46,655 nucleotides of DNA, from the NCBI GenBank assembly GCA_016935975.1, contig JAFGPX010000047.1:1-46655 (forward strand), written 5' to 3'. A program made the translations under genes and the position numbers. The stretch's first letter is position 1; every line of letters begins with the position of its first letter. Under the pieces are notes generated by a model. It was not told the origin of the DNA. It saw only the letters and a list, made by a program, of their open reading frames with translations, and searched no databases. Positions 17,414 to 26,788 of this stretch are shown one piece after another. This DNA is from Deltaproteobacteria bacterium (GTDB lineage Bacteria > Myxococcota_A > Polyangia > Fen-1088).

Positions 17414-19285
17414 ATGCGCGCCCTCGGCGCCACGCTGCTGCTGCTCTCCTTCCTTCCGGCGACCGCGCGCGCCGAGGGTTACGAAGAGCTGGGCACGCTC
17501 GAGCGAAGCGCGCTCGATGCCGCCTTGGCCGCGCGCGGACTTGTCATCGACACCGCGCCCGAGGGCAAGCGCGTCGGCATCATCCACGTCGTGAATCTGG
17601 ACGTGTTCCAGCCCAGCGACGGCCGCTTCTTGCAGTGGTTCAACCACTTCCACTGGACGACGCGCGAGCATCACATCTGGCGCGACTCGTTGCTCCGGCC
17701 CGGCATGGCCTACGACCCGGCGTTGGTCAACGAAACCATGCGCAACCTGCGCAACCGCACCGCCTACAGCAGCACGGATCCGGCGAATTCGGGCATCGTG
17801 GCCATCGCGCCCGTCGAGTCGTCCTTGCTCGGCGTCGTCGACCTGCTCATCGTCACGCGCGACGTGTGGAGCCTGCGCTTCAACTCGGACCCCAGTTTCC
17901 AGTACACCTACCTCGTCAATCTCACGGCCTCGCTCTCGGAGAACAACCTCTTTGGCCGGCGCAAGCAGGTGGCCTTGGGCCTGGTCATGAGCCAGGGCGA
18001 CGTCTGGTTGGGTCCCACCTACCTCGATCCCAACGTGCTCGGCTCCCGCCTGCGCCTGACTGCCGCGTTCTACGCCATCTGGTCGCGCCACATCGGCGAG
18101 CTCGGCGCGGGCTCGCGCGAAGGCATGTCGTCGCTCTTGCGTCTCGAGTACCCGCTTTTCTCGCTGGCCAGCCGCTGGGGCGCGTTCGCCAGCGGCGGCT
18201 ACACGACCCGCGTCCTCCGCTACATCACCAGCTCCGATGCGACCGGCTATCGTCCGACGCTGGCGCGCTTTCTGCCGGCGGCCGACGGCTCGGCCGCCGG
18301 AGACTGCGTGATACCGACGGGCGCGCCGGGCGATCCCTACGCGGCCCTGCCGGCCGACTGCGCCTACCGCCGGCGCACCGCCTCCATCACCTCGGGGATC
18401 ACGCGCTCGTTTCCCCGCTCCCGGCTCGTGCACCGTGTGACCATGGGCAGCGAGTTCGGTCAGACGCGGCTGTCGTTCCTGCCGACCTTTCCCGCGGATC
18501 CGGACATCCGGCGCGCGTTCCAGGCTCGGTACTTCGGCCCGTCGGAACGTACCTCGGCGCTGTACATGCAGTACGTGGTCTTCACGCCGCGTTATTTCAC
18601 CTTCCGCAACCTGGACACCTTCGATCTGGGCGAGGACATGCGGCTTGGCCCTTGGTTTTCGCTCAAGCTCGGGCGCGCCGGCACGTGGCTCGGCTCGGAC
18701 ACGGACTTCTCCCTCGTGCTGACCGAGGCGCACCTCAACCTGGGCCTGTTTGGCGGATTCCAGACCGTCGGCGCCTCGTGGGAGAGCCGGGTCGACGGCG
18801 CTGGCTTTTTCGACCAGCTCGTCAAGGGCGAGCTGTGGGCAGCCTCCCCCATCCTGGCGCGCAGCCTGCGTATCGTCGCCTCGGGCAGGGTCGGGTTCAT
18901 GCTCGACAACCGCCATCGCGCGCAACACTACGTGGGCGGTCTGCACGGTCTGCGCGGCTATCCCGTCGACTACTTCGCCGGCTACGACTACTACCTGGCC
19001 CACCTCGAGGTCCGTTCCATGGCGTTTTCGCTGGCCTCCCTGCGCATCGGCGGGCTTGTGTTCGCCGACGCCGGTCATGCCGCCGACCGCGTGCTCGGGG
19101 ATGCCGAGCGCAACCTGCCCGGCCTGGAGCTCTACGGCGACGTGGGCCTGGGGCTGCGCGTGCTCATCCCGCAGCTCAACGCGGAGGTCGCACGCTGCGA
19201 CTGGGCCTTTCCCCTGCGCGGCACCGGCGCGGTCAAGGCCGGTTGGCCTGGCGTGCCATACTGCGGCTTTCGCCAGGCTTTTTGA
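17414..19285 (+). CDS. Omp85/BamA-superfamily outer-membrane barrel protein
   Basis: The 623-residue protein has a signal peptide (MRALGATLLLLSFLPATARA) and then a short periplasmic region with one POTRA-like unit (IIHVVNLDVFQPSDGR to about residue 155). The rest is alternating beta-strand sequence ending in a C-terminal phenylalanine, as expected of a barrel. GLHGLRGYPVDYF near 515 matches the conserved (V/L)RGY motif of the L6 loop of Omp85 proteins. Only one or two POTRAs could fit, fewer than BamA's five, so a specialised member or surface-antigen-type protein is more likely than BamA itself. It starts about 60 nt after leuB. Confidence 0.75.
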   Translation: MRALGATLLLLSFLPATARAEGYEELGTLERSALDAALAARGLVIDTAPEGKRVGIIHVVNLDVFQPSDGRFLQWFNHFHWTTREHHIWRDSLLRPGMAYDPALVNETMRNLRNRTAYSSTDPANSGIVAIAPVESSLLGVVDLLIVTRDVWSLRFNSDPSFQYTYLVNLTASLSENNLFGRRKQVALGLVMSQGDVWLGPTYLDPNVLGSRLRLTAAFYAIWSRHIGELGAGSREGMSSLLRLEYPLFSLASRWGAFASGGYTTRVLRYITSSDATGYRPTLARFLPAADGSAAGDCVIPTGAPGDPYAALPADCAYRRRTASITSGITRSFPRSRLVHRVTMGSEFGQTRLSFLPTFPADPDIRRAFQARYFGPSERTSALYMQYVVFTPRYFTFRNLDTFDLGEDMRLGPWFSLKLGRAGTWLGSDTDFSLVLTEAHLNLGLFGGFQTVGASWESRVDGAGFFDQLVKGELWAASPILARSLRIVASGRVGFMLDNRHRAQHYVGGLHGLRGYPVDYFAGYDYYLAHLEVRSMAFSLASLRIGGLVFADAGHAADRVLGDAERNLPGLELYGDVGLGLRVLIPQLNAEVARCDWAFPLRGTGAVKAGWPGVPYCGFRQAF

Positions 19286-19603
19286 CCCTGGCGCGCCCCA
19301 TCGACGCAAGGCTGGACAAGCGAGGGCATATCTTGGTAGCTTGAATCGAGGTAGCGAGTCCCTCAGGTGTCTTCCGGCCGTCCATCTCTTCGTGCTCAAT
19401 GCGTGAGCCGCTTGTTTCCGACCGAAAACCCAGGGCTCGGTGTGGTGGAGCATGGTGGGTTCTTTCCACCCTTGGAATGCTGGCGAGGAGCGGCTGCAGA
19501 CTGACTTAGGCAACGAGTAGGACGACAAGTCCGTCCGGGCCGGTTCGCACGCCTACGGCCCCGGAGCGTGTGAAGAGACGTGAGACGCAAGAGGAGAAAG
19601 TAA
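19286..19603 (+). other. 318-nt leader/intergenic region before the RRM gene
   Basis: No gene was recognised. The region is less GC-rich than its neighbours and contains a small hairpin (GGTGG-GTTCTTT-CCACC near 19460). It ends with a strong ribosome-binding site, AGAGGAGAAAG, before ATG 19604. A long structured leader of the RRM gene is possible, as known for some cold-responsive RNA-binding-protein genes; this is inference. Confidence 0.4.
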
Positions 19604-19945
19604 ATGGGAACGAGGCTTTATGTAGGCAATCTGTCGTACAACGTGACCGAGCCCGAACTGAAGGATGTCTTTTCCGAAAACGGACGGAACGTGAAAGAGG
19701 TCAAGGTGGTGCTCGATCGCGACACCGGGCGGCCGCGCGGTTTTGCCTTCGTCGAAATGACGACCGACGCCGAGGCCGCTTCGGCCATCGAAACCTTGAA
19801 CGGTCGCGAGATCCAAGGCCGTCCCATCAACGTCAGCGAGGCGCGCGAGCGCACTCCGCGCGGCGGCGGCGGTTTCGGCGGCGGCCGTGGCCGCGACCAC
19901 GGTGACCACGGCGGTCGCGGTGGCCGTCGCGGCGGCGGCTGGTAG
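19604..19945 (+). CDS. Glycine-rich RRM RNA-binding protein
   Basis: This 113-residue protein has a single RRM: RNP2 as LYVGNLSY at residues 4-11 and RNP1 as RGFAFVEM at about 45-52. The C-terminal 30 residues are Gly/Arg-rich (GGGGFGGGRGRD, GGRGGRRGGGW), a common RNA-binding tail. Such bacterial RRM proteins bind single-stranded RNA and are often cold-inducible. It is preceded by a perfect AGGAG and a long leader. Confidence 0.94.
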   Translation: MGTRLYVGNLSYNVTEPELKDVFSENGRNVKEVKVVLDRDTGRPRGFAFVEMTTDAEAASAIETLNGREIQGRPINVSEARERTPRGGGGFGGGRGRDHGDHGGRGGRRGGGW

Positions 19946-19996
19946 GCCCCGGCGCGAGCTCGAGGAGGCTTCGCCTCTTCGAGGATGTCGCCCAAG

Positions 19997-21817
19997 TCAG
20001 CTTCCTGGCCGGAGGCGCAGGTTGCCAAGCCACAGCCGGCCCGGGGGCGCGGGCGTTGCCCCATTCTCGATGTGCAGGCGCAGGCAAAGCGTGCCGCCGG
20101 TATGACGAAAACGCGCCCGCCAAGGCAGGGGCGGCTGGCCGCGCCCGGCGGCCGGCACCCGCGCGAGCGGAAGCGGCGCCGCCACCGGACGGCCGTCGGC
20201 CAGGACCACAAACGAGCCGTCGGCCGGCCCAGCGGAATGGGAGAGCGTCAGGTCGACGTCCGCCGCGAGGTCGTAGTCACCTTCGGGCACTTCGATTTCC
20301 GTCTCGGCGGAAACCCTTGCGGCCGCCTGCGTGCCCAATGCCGGCAGCGCGATGCCCACGCCGTTCCATACCCCCTGCAAGACGGGCTCTCGGCCGACGA
20401 CGGTGGCATCGCCGACCGTCCGCCAGGCGCAGAAGCGCGGCTCGCCGACGATCCGGCACGGGTGCACGGCCCAGCGGCGGCCTTGGCGCAGGCGCTCGCC
20501 CGCCCAGGCCAAGGCCGGCAAGGCCGCGCCGAGGAGCGCCACGAGCCCCAGGCCGATGACCGCCTCGCGTTTCCAGGCGGCGGGCGCCGCTCTCCGCCAG
20601 AGGCCGCGCCCCGTCGTGTACGCCCAGTCGAGCGCGAACGCCGCGAGCGGCAGCAGCAGCATGGCGACAAACAAGCGGTAGCGTGCCTCGGCGAAGATGG
20701 CGGCGGTGAGCGCGGCGAGCGCCGCGACGGGCGGTAGCAGCGAGAGCAGAAGCCACCGCCTCTGCGCGTACGCCACGCCGCAGCCCAGGAGCGCCAGGGC
20801 GAGCACGCCGAGCCAGAAGTCGTCCAGGACCGCCTCGATGGTGGCTCGGTGGGCATCGAAGAACGCGCGATCGCCATCGGGCAGCACCCCCGCGCGAAAG
20901 ATCGGCCAGTAGAGCAAGGCGCGCTCGCGAAACAGCAGGCGCTCGGCCTTGCTGGCGTAAAGCCCGAGCGAGAAGAGCGGATCGAAGCGGGTCCACGCCA
21001 GGGCAATCCCGAGCGCGGCGCGATCGGCTTGGCGGTGCGGCTCGGCGAGGAGCGAGAAGCCGGTCACCTCGTGGAACATGCGATTGAGCGAGCGCGAGTA
21101 GCAGCCCGCGGTGTTGGGGTTGGCGCCCACCAGCGCGGTCAGGCCGCCGTGGCTGTCGGTGAAGAAGGTCTCGCCGTAGCGCAAGCGATTGCGCACGGCC
21201 CAGGGCGAGAGCACGAAAAGCGCCGTGGCACACGCCAGGGCAGCGAGCTTCAGCGACGGACGCCAAGGCTTGCCTGCGGCGCGGAAGACCAGGACCGACA
21301 GCGCGGCCAGCGGAACCATGATGGCGCGGATGTACGCCGCCAGGCCGAAAAGCCCTCCGGAAAGCAGCGCGGCCAGGACGGGGCGCGCAGGCGCGAAGCG
21401 CAGCAGGAAATAGGTCGCGGCAACGGCCAGCACGGCGGCCGGCACATCGGTGCCGGTCACGCTGGCCATGGCGATGCCGGCGGGCCACAAGGCGCACAGA
21501 AGACCCGCCACGAGCGCCACGCGACGGGAGCCACCGGCGATGTGCCGCGCGATGCCGGCCACGGCGCCGGCCCCGAGGCCGCCCAGCACCGCGCCCACGA
21601 GCTTGGTGGCCAACCAGCCGCCGCCCAGGGCTTGCACCGGGGCGATGAGCAAGACGTAGCCCGGCATGTACACGTACTCCGGGCCGAAGCGCCCGTGCTC
21701 CACGAGGTGCGCGGCCGCCTCGACGTACATGGCGAAGTCGCCCACCGGCTTGCTGGGCACGAGCAGCACCCACGCAACCCGCAAGGCGATGGCGAGGACG
21801 GTGACGGCGACGACCAT
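19997..21817 (-). CDS. GT39-like membrane glycosyltransferase with extra C-terminal domain
   Basis: The 606-residue protein has about 11 membrane segments. The N-terminal loop (VGDFAMYVEAAAHLVEHG, then YVYMPGYVLLIAP) carries the acidic residue and the PGY pattern of GT39/PMT_2 (ArnT-like) transferases, which use polyprenyl-phosphate sugars on the outer face of the inner membrane. PWAVRNRLRYGETFFT near 205-220 is typical of this group. The last 150 residues after the final helix look like a soluble beta-rich domain (for example CLRLHIENGATPAPPG). It is convergent with the RRM gene, about 50 nt away. Sugar and acceptor are unknown. Confidence 0.8.
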   Translation of the reverse strand: MVVAVTVLAIALRVAWVLLVPSKPVGDFAMYVEAAAHLVEHGRFGPEYVYMPGYVLLIAPVQALGGGWLATKLVGAVLGGLGAGAVAGIARHIAGGSRRVALVAGLLCALWPAGIAMASVTGTDVPAAVLAVAATYFLLRFAPARPVLAALLSGGLFGLAAYIRAIMVPLAALSVLVFRAAGKPWRPSLKLAALACATALFVLSPWAVRNRLRYGETFFTDSHGGLTALVGANPNTAGCYSRSLNRMFHEVTGFSLLAEPHRQADRAALGIALAWTRFDPLFSLGLYASKAERLLFRERALLYWPIFRAGVLPDGDRAFFDAHRATIEAVLDDFWLGVLALALLGCGVAYAQRRWLLLSLLPPVAALAALTAAIFAEARYRLFVAMLLLPLAAFALDWAYTTGRGLWRRAAPAAWKREAVIGLGLVALLGAALPALAWAGERLRQGRRWAVHPCRIVGEPRFCAWRTVGDATVVGREPVLQGVWNGVGIALPALGTQAAARVSAETEIEVPEGDYDLAADVDLTLSHSAGPADGSFVVLADGRPVAAPLPLARVPAAGRGQPPLPWRARFRHTGGTLCLRLHIENGATPAPPGRLWLGNLRLRPGS

Positions 21818-21893
21818 CGCGGCAACTATTACACCTCGCGGATGGCCACGGACAGGGGCCGAAGGAGGCGTCCCCCTTCGCGCTCTCTTCGCC

Positions 21894-24188
21894 CTACGCG
21901 TGGCCGGTGCGGCGGCGCAGGGTCCACTCGGCGCCGAGAAGCGCGAGCGCCAAGAGCAGCACCAGCGGGTTCGACCAGATTTCGATCGTGCGCGAGCTGC
22001 CCACGCGCACCTTGCGCGGCGGCCGGACGGGCGGACTGCCGAGCGCGCCGTCGTGGAATTCGCCGCCGCTGGCTTGCGCGATCTCGCGCAGCACCTTGTC
22101 GCGTGCCACCACGTCGTCGAACTCGCGTCCTTCGGGTCGGACGACGAAGGTGGTTTCCACCTCCACGCCGCGGCCGTCCAAGGCGGCCCGGCCGGTCAAG
22201 CGATAGGCGCCGGGCGCCAGCCCGCCGAGATCGGTGTGGCTCTCGCCGTCGGCGCCGGTAACGAGCTTGAAGTCAAGGAGCGGGTCGCCGCCGTCTGCGG
22301 ACTCGGCTCGTCGCAGCTCGAGCGCCACCTCGACCGCCGGCGCCGCGCTGAAGTCGGAGCGGAGCGTGCGCGTGCGCAGCAGGGCCGACTGGCCACGCCG
22401 GTACTCGACCCGGTCCAGATCCAGGCGCAGCAACGCGAGCGCGGGATCGCGCACCAGCCAGCGGATCGCTCCTTCCCAGAAGCGCTGGAAGGCACGGCCG
22501 TCGTCGCCGGCTCCCGCCGCGCCGAATCCCCAGAGCCACGCGCTGTCGGTCAAGAGCGCCAGGCTGCGGCCCCGGCCGACCTGGGCGGTGGCGAGAACCG
22601 GCGCCGGTTTGCCGTCTTTGCTCTTGTGCGAGGGGTGCACGAGCAAGGCGCGCGCGCCGGAGCGCAGGCCCGCCACTCGATTCATGCCGACGAGCGGCGG
22701 CAGGCGCGCCCAGCGTGCCGCATTGGCTTTTGCCTCGAGGTCGAGGGCGGTCACCGGGTGGGTGCGTCCGGCGGCGGTCAGGCGGGGCCGGTAGCTGTCG
22801 CCGGTCCACGCGCCCGGCCCCTCGCGGGGAATCGAAGCGAGAGCGACGGGCAGCACGGCCTGCAACTCGCTTTCGCCGTACAGGCCGCTGGCGAACGAGA
22901 GGTCGCCGCCCACCATGGCCAGCGCCCCGCCGCCCTCGATGTAGGCGCGCACGCCGGGCAGATAGGGGCCGACCCAGTAGGGCTTGTAGTTGAAGTTGTC
23001 GAAGATGAGCAGATCGAACGACTTGAGCTGCTCGTCGAAGATCTCCTTGTAGGGGAAGGGGATGAGTGACATCTCGTCGCGGCCGAGCGGCATCTCGTCG
23101 GTGTCGGTGCGCAGAATGAAGAACGACACCAGGTCCACGTTGGGATTCAGGCGGAGCATGGAACGCAGGAAGCGTTCGTTCCACGAGGGCCGGCCGCACA
23201 CGTGCAGGACGCGCACTCGGTCGCGGATGACTTTCAGGGTGAAGACCTGGCTGTTGTTGGTCTGGAGGGCCTCGCCGGAGAGCACCGGCGTCCTGATCTC
23301 GAAGACGTAGTTGCCGGGGCGGTCGGGCGTGAAATCGAAGAGGACCTTCTCCTGCGCCGACTCCTTGCGCAGCAGCACGGCCTTGGCGGCGATGGTGCGG
23401 GCGTCGCGCAGCAGCGACACTTCGACCACGCGGCCGCCGAGCCCGCTGTGACGGAGGACGGCCTCCAGCTTCACCGGCGTGCGCACGAAGGCGAAGTCAT
23501 CCGCGAGGACGGCGGCCACCGAGAGATCGCGCAACTCGGGTTCGCCGACCCGCACGGTGTGCACCGGCGCGGCGAGCGCCTCCAGCGTCTTGCGCGTGTC
23601 GGCGTCGAGCGGGCCGCGGCCGATGCGGCCGTTGTCGATACCGTCGGACACGAGCACGACGGCCGCCAGGTCGCGGCCGGCGAAGCGCGTGCGCAGCTCG
23701 GCGAGGGCCTCGGCCGTGCGCGTGGCCTCCCCGGTGGGCTCGGGCGGGGCCGTGCGCGAGGCGGGCTCGAGGGCTTCGCCGAACCCGTAGAACTCGATCT
23801 TGTGGCCGCTCCCTTCCCAGGCGGAAAAAGTGCCTGCGGCGCTGGCGAGCAGAGCGGCGCTGCGCTCGGCCCGCGTGGGGCCGCGATCCGGGGGGGCCAC
23901 GCGCATCGAGCGCGAGGCGTCCACCAACACGGCGACGTAGTTGGGCACGGCCGTCACCTGGCCGAATTCGAGCCTGGGCTCGAAGGCGACCATCAGGCAG
24001 GCCAGCACCGCCAAAAGGCGCAGCGCGAGCAGCGCCAAGGTCCGGCCGCGCCGGCGCTCGCGCCACAGCGCGAAGGCCGAGATGGCCACGGCCAGAAAAG
24101 CCGCGACGAGCAAGAGCACCAACACGCCGCGCGGCAGCTGCGTCCCGAAGGTCAGGCGCCAGTCGGACGAAAGCGGCAGGCGGTTCAC
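21894..24188 (-). CDS. Membrane protein with VWA and glutamine-amidotransferase-like domains
   Basis: The 764-residue protein begins with two membrane helices, then a von Willebrand A-type domain whose MIDAS motif is DASRSM near 90-95 and VLVSDGIDNG near 175. A class-I glutamine-amidotransferase-like fold follows (about 320-560: VRVLHVCGRPSWNERFL, LLIFDNFNYKP, GGGALAMVGGDLSF); a catalytic Cys is not evident there, so it is probably non-enzymatic. One membrane helix closes the protein. It overlaps the DUF4159 gene upstream by 4 bp (ATGA). Proteins of this design normally occur with MoxR ATPase and DUF58 genes, which are not found here. Confidence 0.82.
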   Translation of the reverse strand: MNRLPLSSDWRLTFGTQLPRGVLVLLLVAAFLAVAISAFALWRERRRGRTLALLALRLLAVLACLMVAFEPRLEFGQVTAVPNYVAVLVDASRSMRVAPPDRGPTRAERSAALLASAAGTFSAWEGSGHKIEFYGFGEALEPASRTAPPEPTGEATRTAEALAELRTRFAGRDLAAVVLVSDGIDNGRIGRGPLDADTRKTLEALAAPVHTVRVGEPELRDLSVAAVLADDFAFVRTPVKLEAVLRHSGLGGRVVEVSLLRDARTIAAKAVLLRKESAQEKVLFDFTPDRPGNYVFEIRTPVLSGEALQTNNSQVFTLKVIRDRVRVLHVCGRPSWNERFLRSMLRLNPNVDLVSFFILRTDTDEMPLGRDEMSLIPFPYKEIFDEQLKSFDLLIFDNFNYKPYWVGPYLPGVRAYIEGGGALAMVGGDLSFASGLYGESELQAVLPVALASIPREGPGAWTGDSYRPRLTAAGRTHPVTALDLEAKANAARWARLPPLVGMNRVAGLRSGARALLVHPSHKSKDGKPAPVLATAQVGRGRSLALLTDSAWLWGFGAAGAGDDGRAFQRFWEGAIRWLVRDPALALLRLDLDRVEYRRGQSALLRTRTLRSDFSAAPAVEVALELRRAESADGGDPLLDFKLVTGADGESHTDLGGLAPGAYRLTGRAALDGRGVEVETTFVVRPEGREFDDVVARDKVLREIAQASGGEFHDGALGSPPVRPPRKVRVGSSRTIEIWSNPLVLLLALALLGAEWTLRRRTGHA

Positions 24189-25021
24189 GGCCGGGCTCTT
24201 CGCGTGCGCATGATGAAGTCGATGTGCGCCTGCTCGGTCTTGTAGTCGAGGCAGAGGGCGTACATGACCAGGTTGACGGCAAAACGGAAGCTGCGTTCGC
24301 GCTGTGGCTCACCACCCGGCACGACGTCGTGTTCCCAGCGTCCGAACCCGTCGCGCGCCAGGGCGCCGCCGAGATCGTTCTGCGTGTAGATGACAACGAG
24401 CCGGCGGTCTCGCTCGATGGCCTCCAGCACGGGCGAGGCCAGCACCCGGCCGGCAGCTTCGCGCAGGAGGTAGAAGGACTTCCACAGCACGTGATCGTCC
24501 GGCACGCGTTTGGGCGGATCGCCCGGCAGCACGCGCTGGAGCAATTTGCGCACGGACGTGTCGAACGAGCCGCCGGCCCGGCCCTCGGCGGAATCGATGA
24601 ACAGGCAACCGCCAAAAGTCAAGTAGCGGCGCAGGCGGATCGTGTCGGCCTCGGACGGCGGGGCGAAGCTGCGGTCGCCCGAGAGAATCGCCAGCGGGTA
24701 GCGGAAGAGATCCGGACTGCCGAGCGGTAGCTCGACGGGGTCCGGAACGGTGATGAGGCTGGTTCGCCGTTCCAGCTCCCAGGCCAGGCGGCGCCAGGCG
24801 GTCGGCCGCGGATCGGGCAGATCGGGGAAGCGCAGACGAAGCAGTCGGACCCTCGATAGCTCGCCAAACGCGAAGGCTCGCCGGGCGGCGCAGAGTAGAC
24901 CGGCGCCGACGAAGCCGGCCAGGAACCGCCGGCGTCCACAACTTCCGTCGCTGCACGTCACGGCGCGGTATCCGGGGGCATTCGCCCACGCTCGCGGTGC
25001 TGGCAAACCGTTCGCGCTCAT
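24185..25021 (-). CDS. DUF4159 protein with Tat-like signal
   Basis: The 278-residue protein carries an N-terminal GRRRFLAGFVGAGLLC, which resembles a twin-arginine signal, then a DUF4159 domain (RVRLLRLRFPD, DLFRYPLAILSG, TFGGCLFIDSAEG, VVIYTQNDLGGAL, NLVMYALCLDYK). The family has a glutamine-amidotransferase-like fold and usually accompanies MoxR/VWA gene clusters; function is unknown. The start at 25021 leaves only 18 nt to the divergent gene at 25040. A GTG at 24961 would shorten the protein by 20 residues and leave 78 nt. It is translationally coupled to the VWA gene. Confidence 0.85.
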   Translation of the reverse strand: MSANGLPAPRAWANAPGYRAVTCSDGSCGRRRFLAGFVGAGLLCAARRAFAFGELSRVRLLRLRFPDLPDPRPTAWRRLAWELERRTSLITVPDPVELPLGSPDLFRYPLAILSGDRSFAPPSEADTIRLRRYLTFGGCLFIDSAEGRAGGSFDTSVRKLLQRVLPGDPPKRVPDDHVLWKSFYLLREAAGRVLASPVLEAIERDRRLVVIYTQNDLGGALARDGFGRWEHDVVPGGEPQRERSFRFAVNLVMYALCLDYKTEQAHIDFIMRTRRARP

Positions 25022-25039
25022 TCGATACTAGCGCCTGCC

Positions 25040-25852
25040 ATGAGGTTCACCCGGAAGTCGCTCATCGCCCTCAGTATGATGGCTGTCGCTCCCGCTGTCG
25101 CGCACAACTCTGCGGCCGCCCAGGACGGAGAGACCACGGCCGAGCCGCCGGATGCCTCTGCGGCGGCGGCCGGTGCCGATGCCGAGTCGGAGGCCGGCGC
25201 AGCGGCGCCCGCCGCGGTTGCCGAGTCCGGGGCCGGCGAGGCGGCGGCCGGTGTCGCCGTCGAGTCCGAAGCCGGCGCGGCGGTGCCCGCGCCCGCTGCC
25301 GAGAAGTCGCGACTGTTCGGCGGACCCGCCCAGGTCAACCACAAGTTTCAGACCGGATTCTCCATCATGCCGGGCACGGGCTATCGACTGATCGTCCCCT
25401 ACAAAGAAGGTCAGTTCTGTGGCGACCAGTCGGGCATCAACAACAAGCGCGTGTGCGCCAACTACGTTCCGGTGTTTCTCGATTTCCAGCTGTCCTTCGG
25501 CGTGGCGGCGCGGGCCGACGTATTGCTGGACCTGCGGTTCGGCCTGCAGAGCGATCCCGCCGTCCCCGGCAACCGTCAGTTCGCCGTGGCGCCCGGTTTG
25601 CGCTTCTGGCTGGACCAAGAGGTCGCGCTCAAGTTCTACACAACGTTGCAGTTCGTCTACGAGCACACCGATTTCTCGAACAGTGCGGGTATCCGCAGCA
25701 GCGATGTGGGCATGCGCAACGCCAACGGCCTCATGTACGACCCGATTCGCAACGTCGGCTTCTTCGTGCAGTTCGGCGAGACGGTCGGGCTCATGCGCTG
25801 GTTCCGCATCGATCTCGACGTGGGCGTCGGCGCCCAACTGCGGTTCCCTTGA
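25040..25852 (+). CDS. Probable outer-membrane barrel protein with Ala/Glu-rich linker
   Basis: A 270-residue secreted protein with a signal peptide (MRFTRKSLIALSMMAVAPAVA). Residues about 30-95 are a low-complexity Ala/Glu/Gly linker containing two near copies of ESEAGAAxPA. The remaining 175 residues have the alternating hydrophobic pattern of an eight- to ten-stranded barrel (for example DFQLSFGVAARADVLLDLRF and NVGFFVQFGETVGLMRW) and end in RFP, an aromatic-rich tail consistent with an outer-membrane protein. No family was recognised. Function is unknown. Confidence 0.7.
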   Translation: MRFTRKSLIALSMMAVAPAVAHNSAAAQDGETTAEPPDASAAAAGADAESEAGAAAPAAVAESGAGEAAAGVAVESEAGAAVPAPAAEKSRLFGGPAQVNHKFQTGFSIMPGTGYRLIVPYKEGQFCGDQSGINNKRVCANYVPVFLDFQLSFGVAARADVLLDLRFGLQSDPAVPGNRQFAVAPGLRFWLDQEVALKFYTTLQFVYEHTDFSNSAGIRSSDVGMRNANGLMYDPIRNVGFFVQFGETVGLMRWFRIDLDVGVGAQLRFP

Positions 25853-25855
25853 GAC

Positions 25856-25890
25856 GGGTACCCCTAGGAGGGTTCCCAGATGCTCCCGCG
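25856..25890. repeat. Degenerate copy of the helicase/hflX palindromic repeat
   Basis: GGGTACCCCTAGGAGGGTTC begins the segment and CTCCCGCG ends it. Over GGGTTCCCAnAnnCTCCCGCG it matches the hflX copy at 18 of 21 positions, and both are preceded by a GGGnACCC half-stem. It lies between the convergent barrel-protein and DedA genes, where it could help terminate transcription. Confidence 0.55.
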
Positions 25891-25964
25891 CTCTGGCTGC
25901 GGCGGGCGAAGCCGACCTCCGCCAACGCGATCGGATAGAGGATGACGCTCGTGATGAACGTGCG

Positions 25965-26600
25965 CTACGAGTCCGTCAGCGCCGGGCGGCTCTTGCGCTT
26001 GCGGTAGAGCTTGATGCCGATGTAGGCCACGACCACGCCGACCAAGGCCAGGATGCCGTACTCCGAACGCCTGGCCCACAGGATGACGTGATCGATTTGG
26101 GCGCCGAAGTACCACGCCGAGTAGACGAGAAAAGGCACGGAGACCAAGGCGGCCAGAAAGTCGTAGACGAAGAACACATGCGGCCTGACGTGCAGCATGC
26201 CCGCGGAGAGGAAGATCGAGAAGCGCAGGCCGGGCAGGAAGCGGGCGATGAAGACGACTTTGCTGCCGTACTTGCGGAAACCGGCGCGCACGCGTCGCTG
26301 CCGGCGCGGTGTGAAGTAGCGACGGGTGAAGCGGCTGGCGAGGATTCTCGTGCCGAAACCTCGGCCCAGCATGAAGGCGATGGAGTCGCCGCCAAGCACT
26401 GCGGCAAAACAGACCAGGAATACCTTGTGCACCTCGACGGTTCCCAGGTGCGCCAGGTAGCCCCCGGCGATCAGGGCGATGTCTTCCGGAATGGGCAACC
26501 CCAGCCCGCACAGCAGGAGAATACCCGCCAGCTTGGCGTAGACATGGGAGGCAAGTTGACTGAGCAGCCATTCCATCGGCGCACTCGTGGCGAAAGCCAT
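25965..26600 (-). CDS. DedA-family membrane protein
   Basis: The 211-residue protein has the DedA core: GLGLPIPEDIALIAGGYLA near 35-55, GDSIAFMLGR near 75, FRKYGSKVVFIARFLPGLR near 110-130 and a following AGMLHVRPHVF segment. DedA proteins are inner-membrane carriers; some members flip phosphatidylethanolamine or undecaprenyl phosphate to recycle lipid carriers. The E-D pair in PIPED and the R-F-x-P-G-x-R signature are present. ATG 26600 is chosen; ATG 26576 is an alternative. The frame upstream of 26600 is open but not family-like. Confidence 0.9.
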   Translation of the reverse strand: MAFATSAPMEWLLSQLASHVYAKLAGILLLCGLGLPIPEDIALIAGGYLAHLGTVEVHKVFLVCFAAVLGGDSIAFMLGRGFGTRILASRFTRRYFTPRRQRRVRAGFRKYGSKVVFIARFLPGLRFSIFLSAGMLHVRPHVFFVYDFLAALVSVPFLVYSAWYFGAQIDHVILWARRSEYGILALVGVVVAYIGIKLYRKRKSRPALTDS

Positions 26601-26788
26601 AGCACGGATTCGGATGCGGCGACGCGATGACGTGGTAAGGTCGCGGTACGGGCACCGCGGGGGGCAGTTGCCTCGGCCTCTCCCGATGGTGCGCCGCGGA
26701 CGAAACCGGCGGGCGCGCCGCCACAAGCCCGTCTACATCCTTCATTGACAGCGGCTCCGGACCGCCCTAGAACCCTTGAGGAAGAGCC

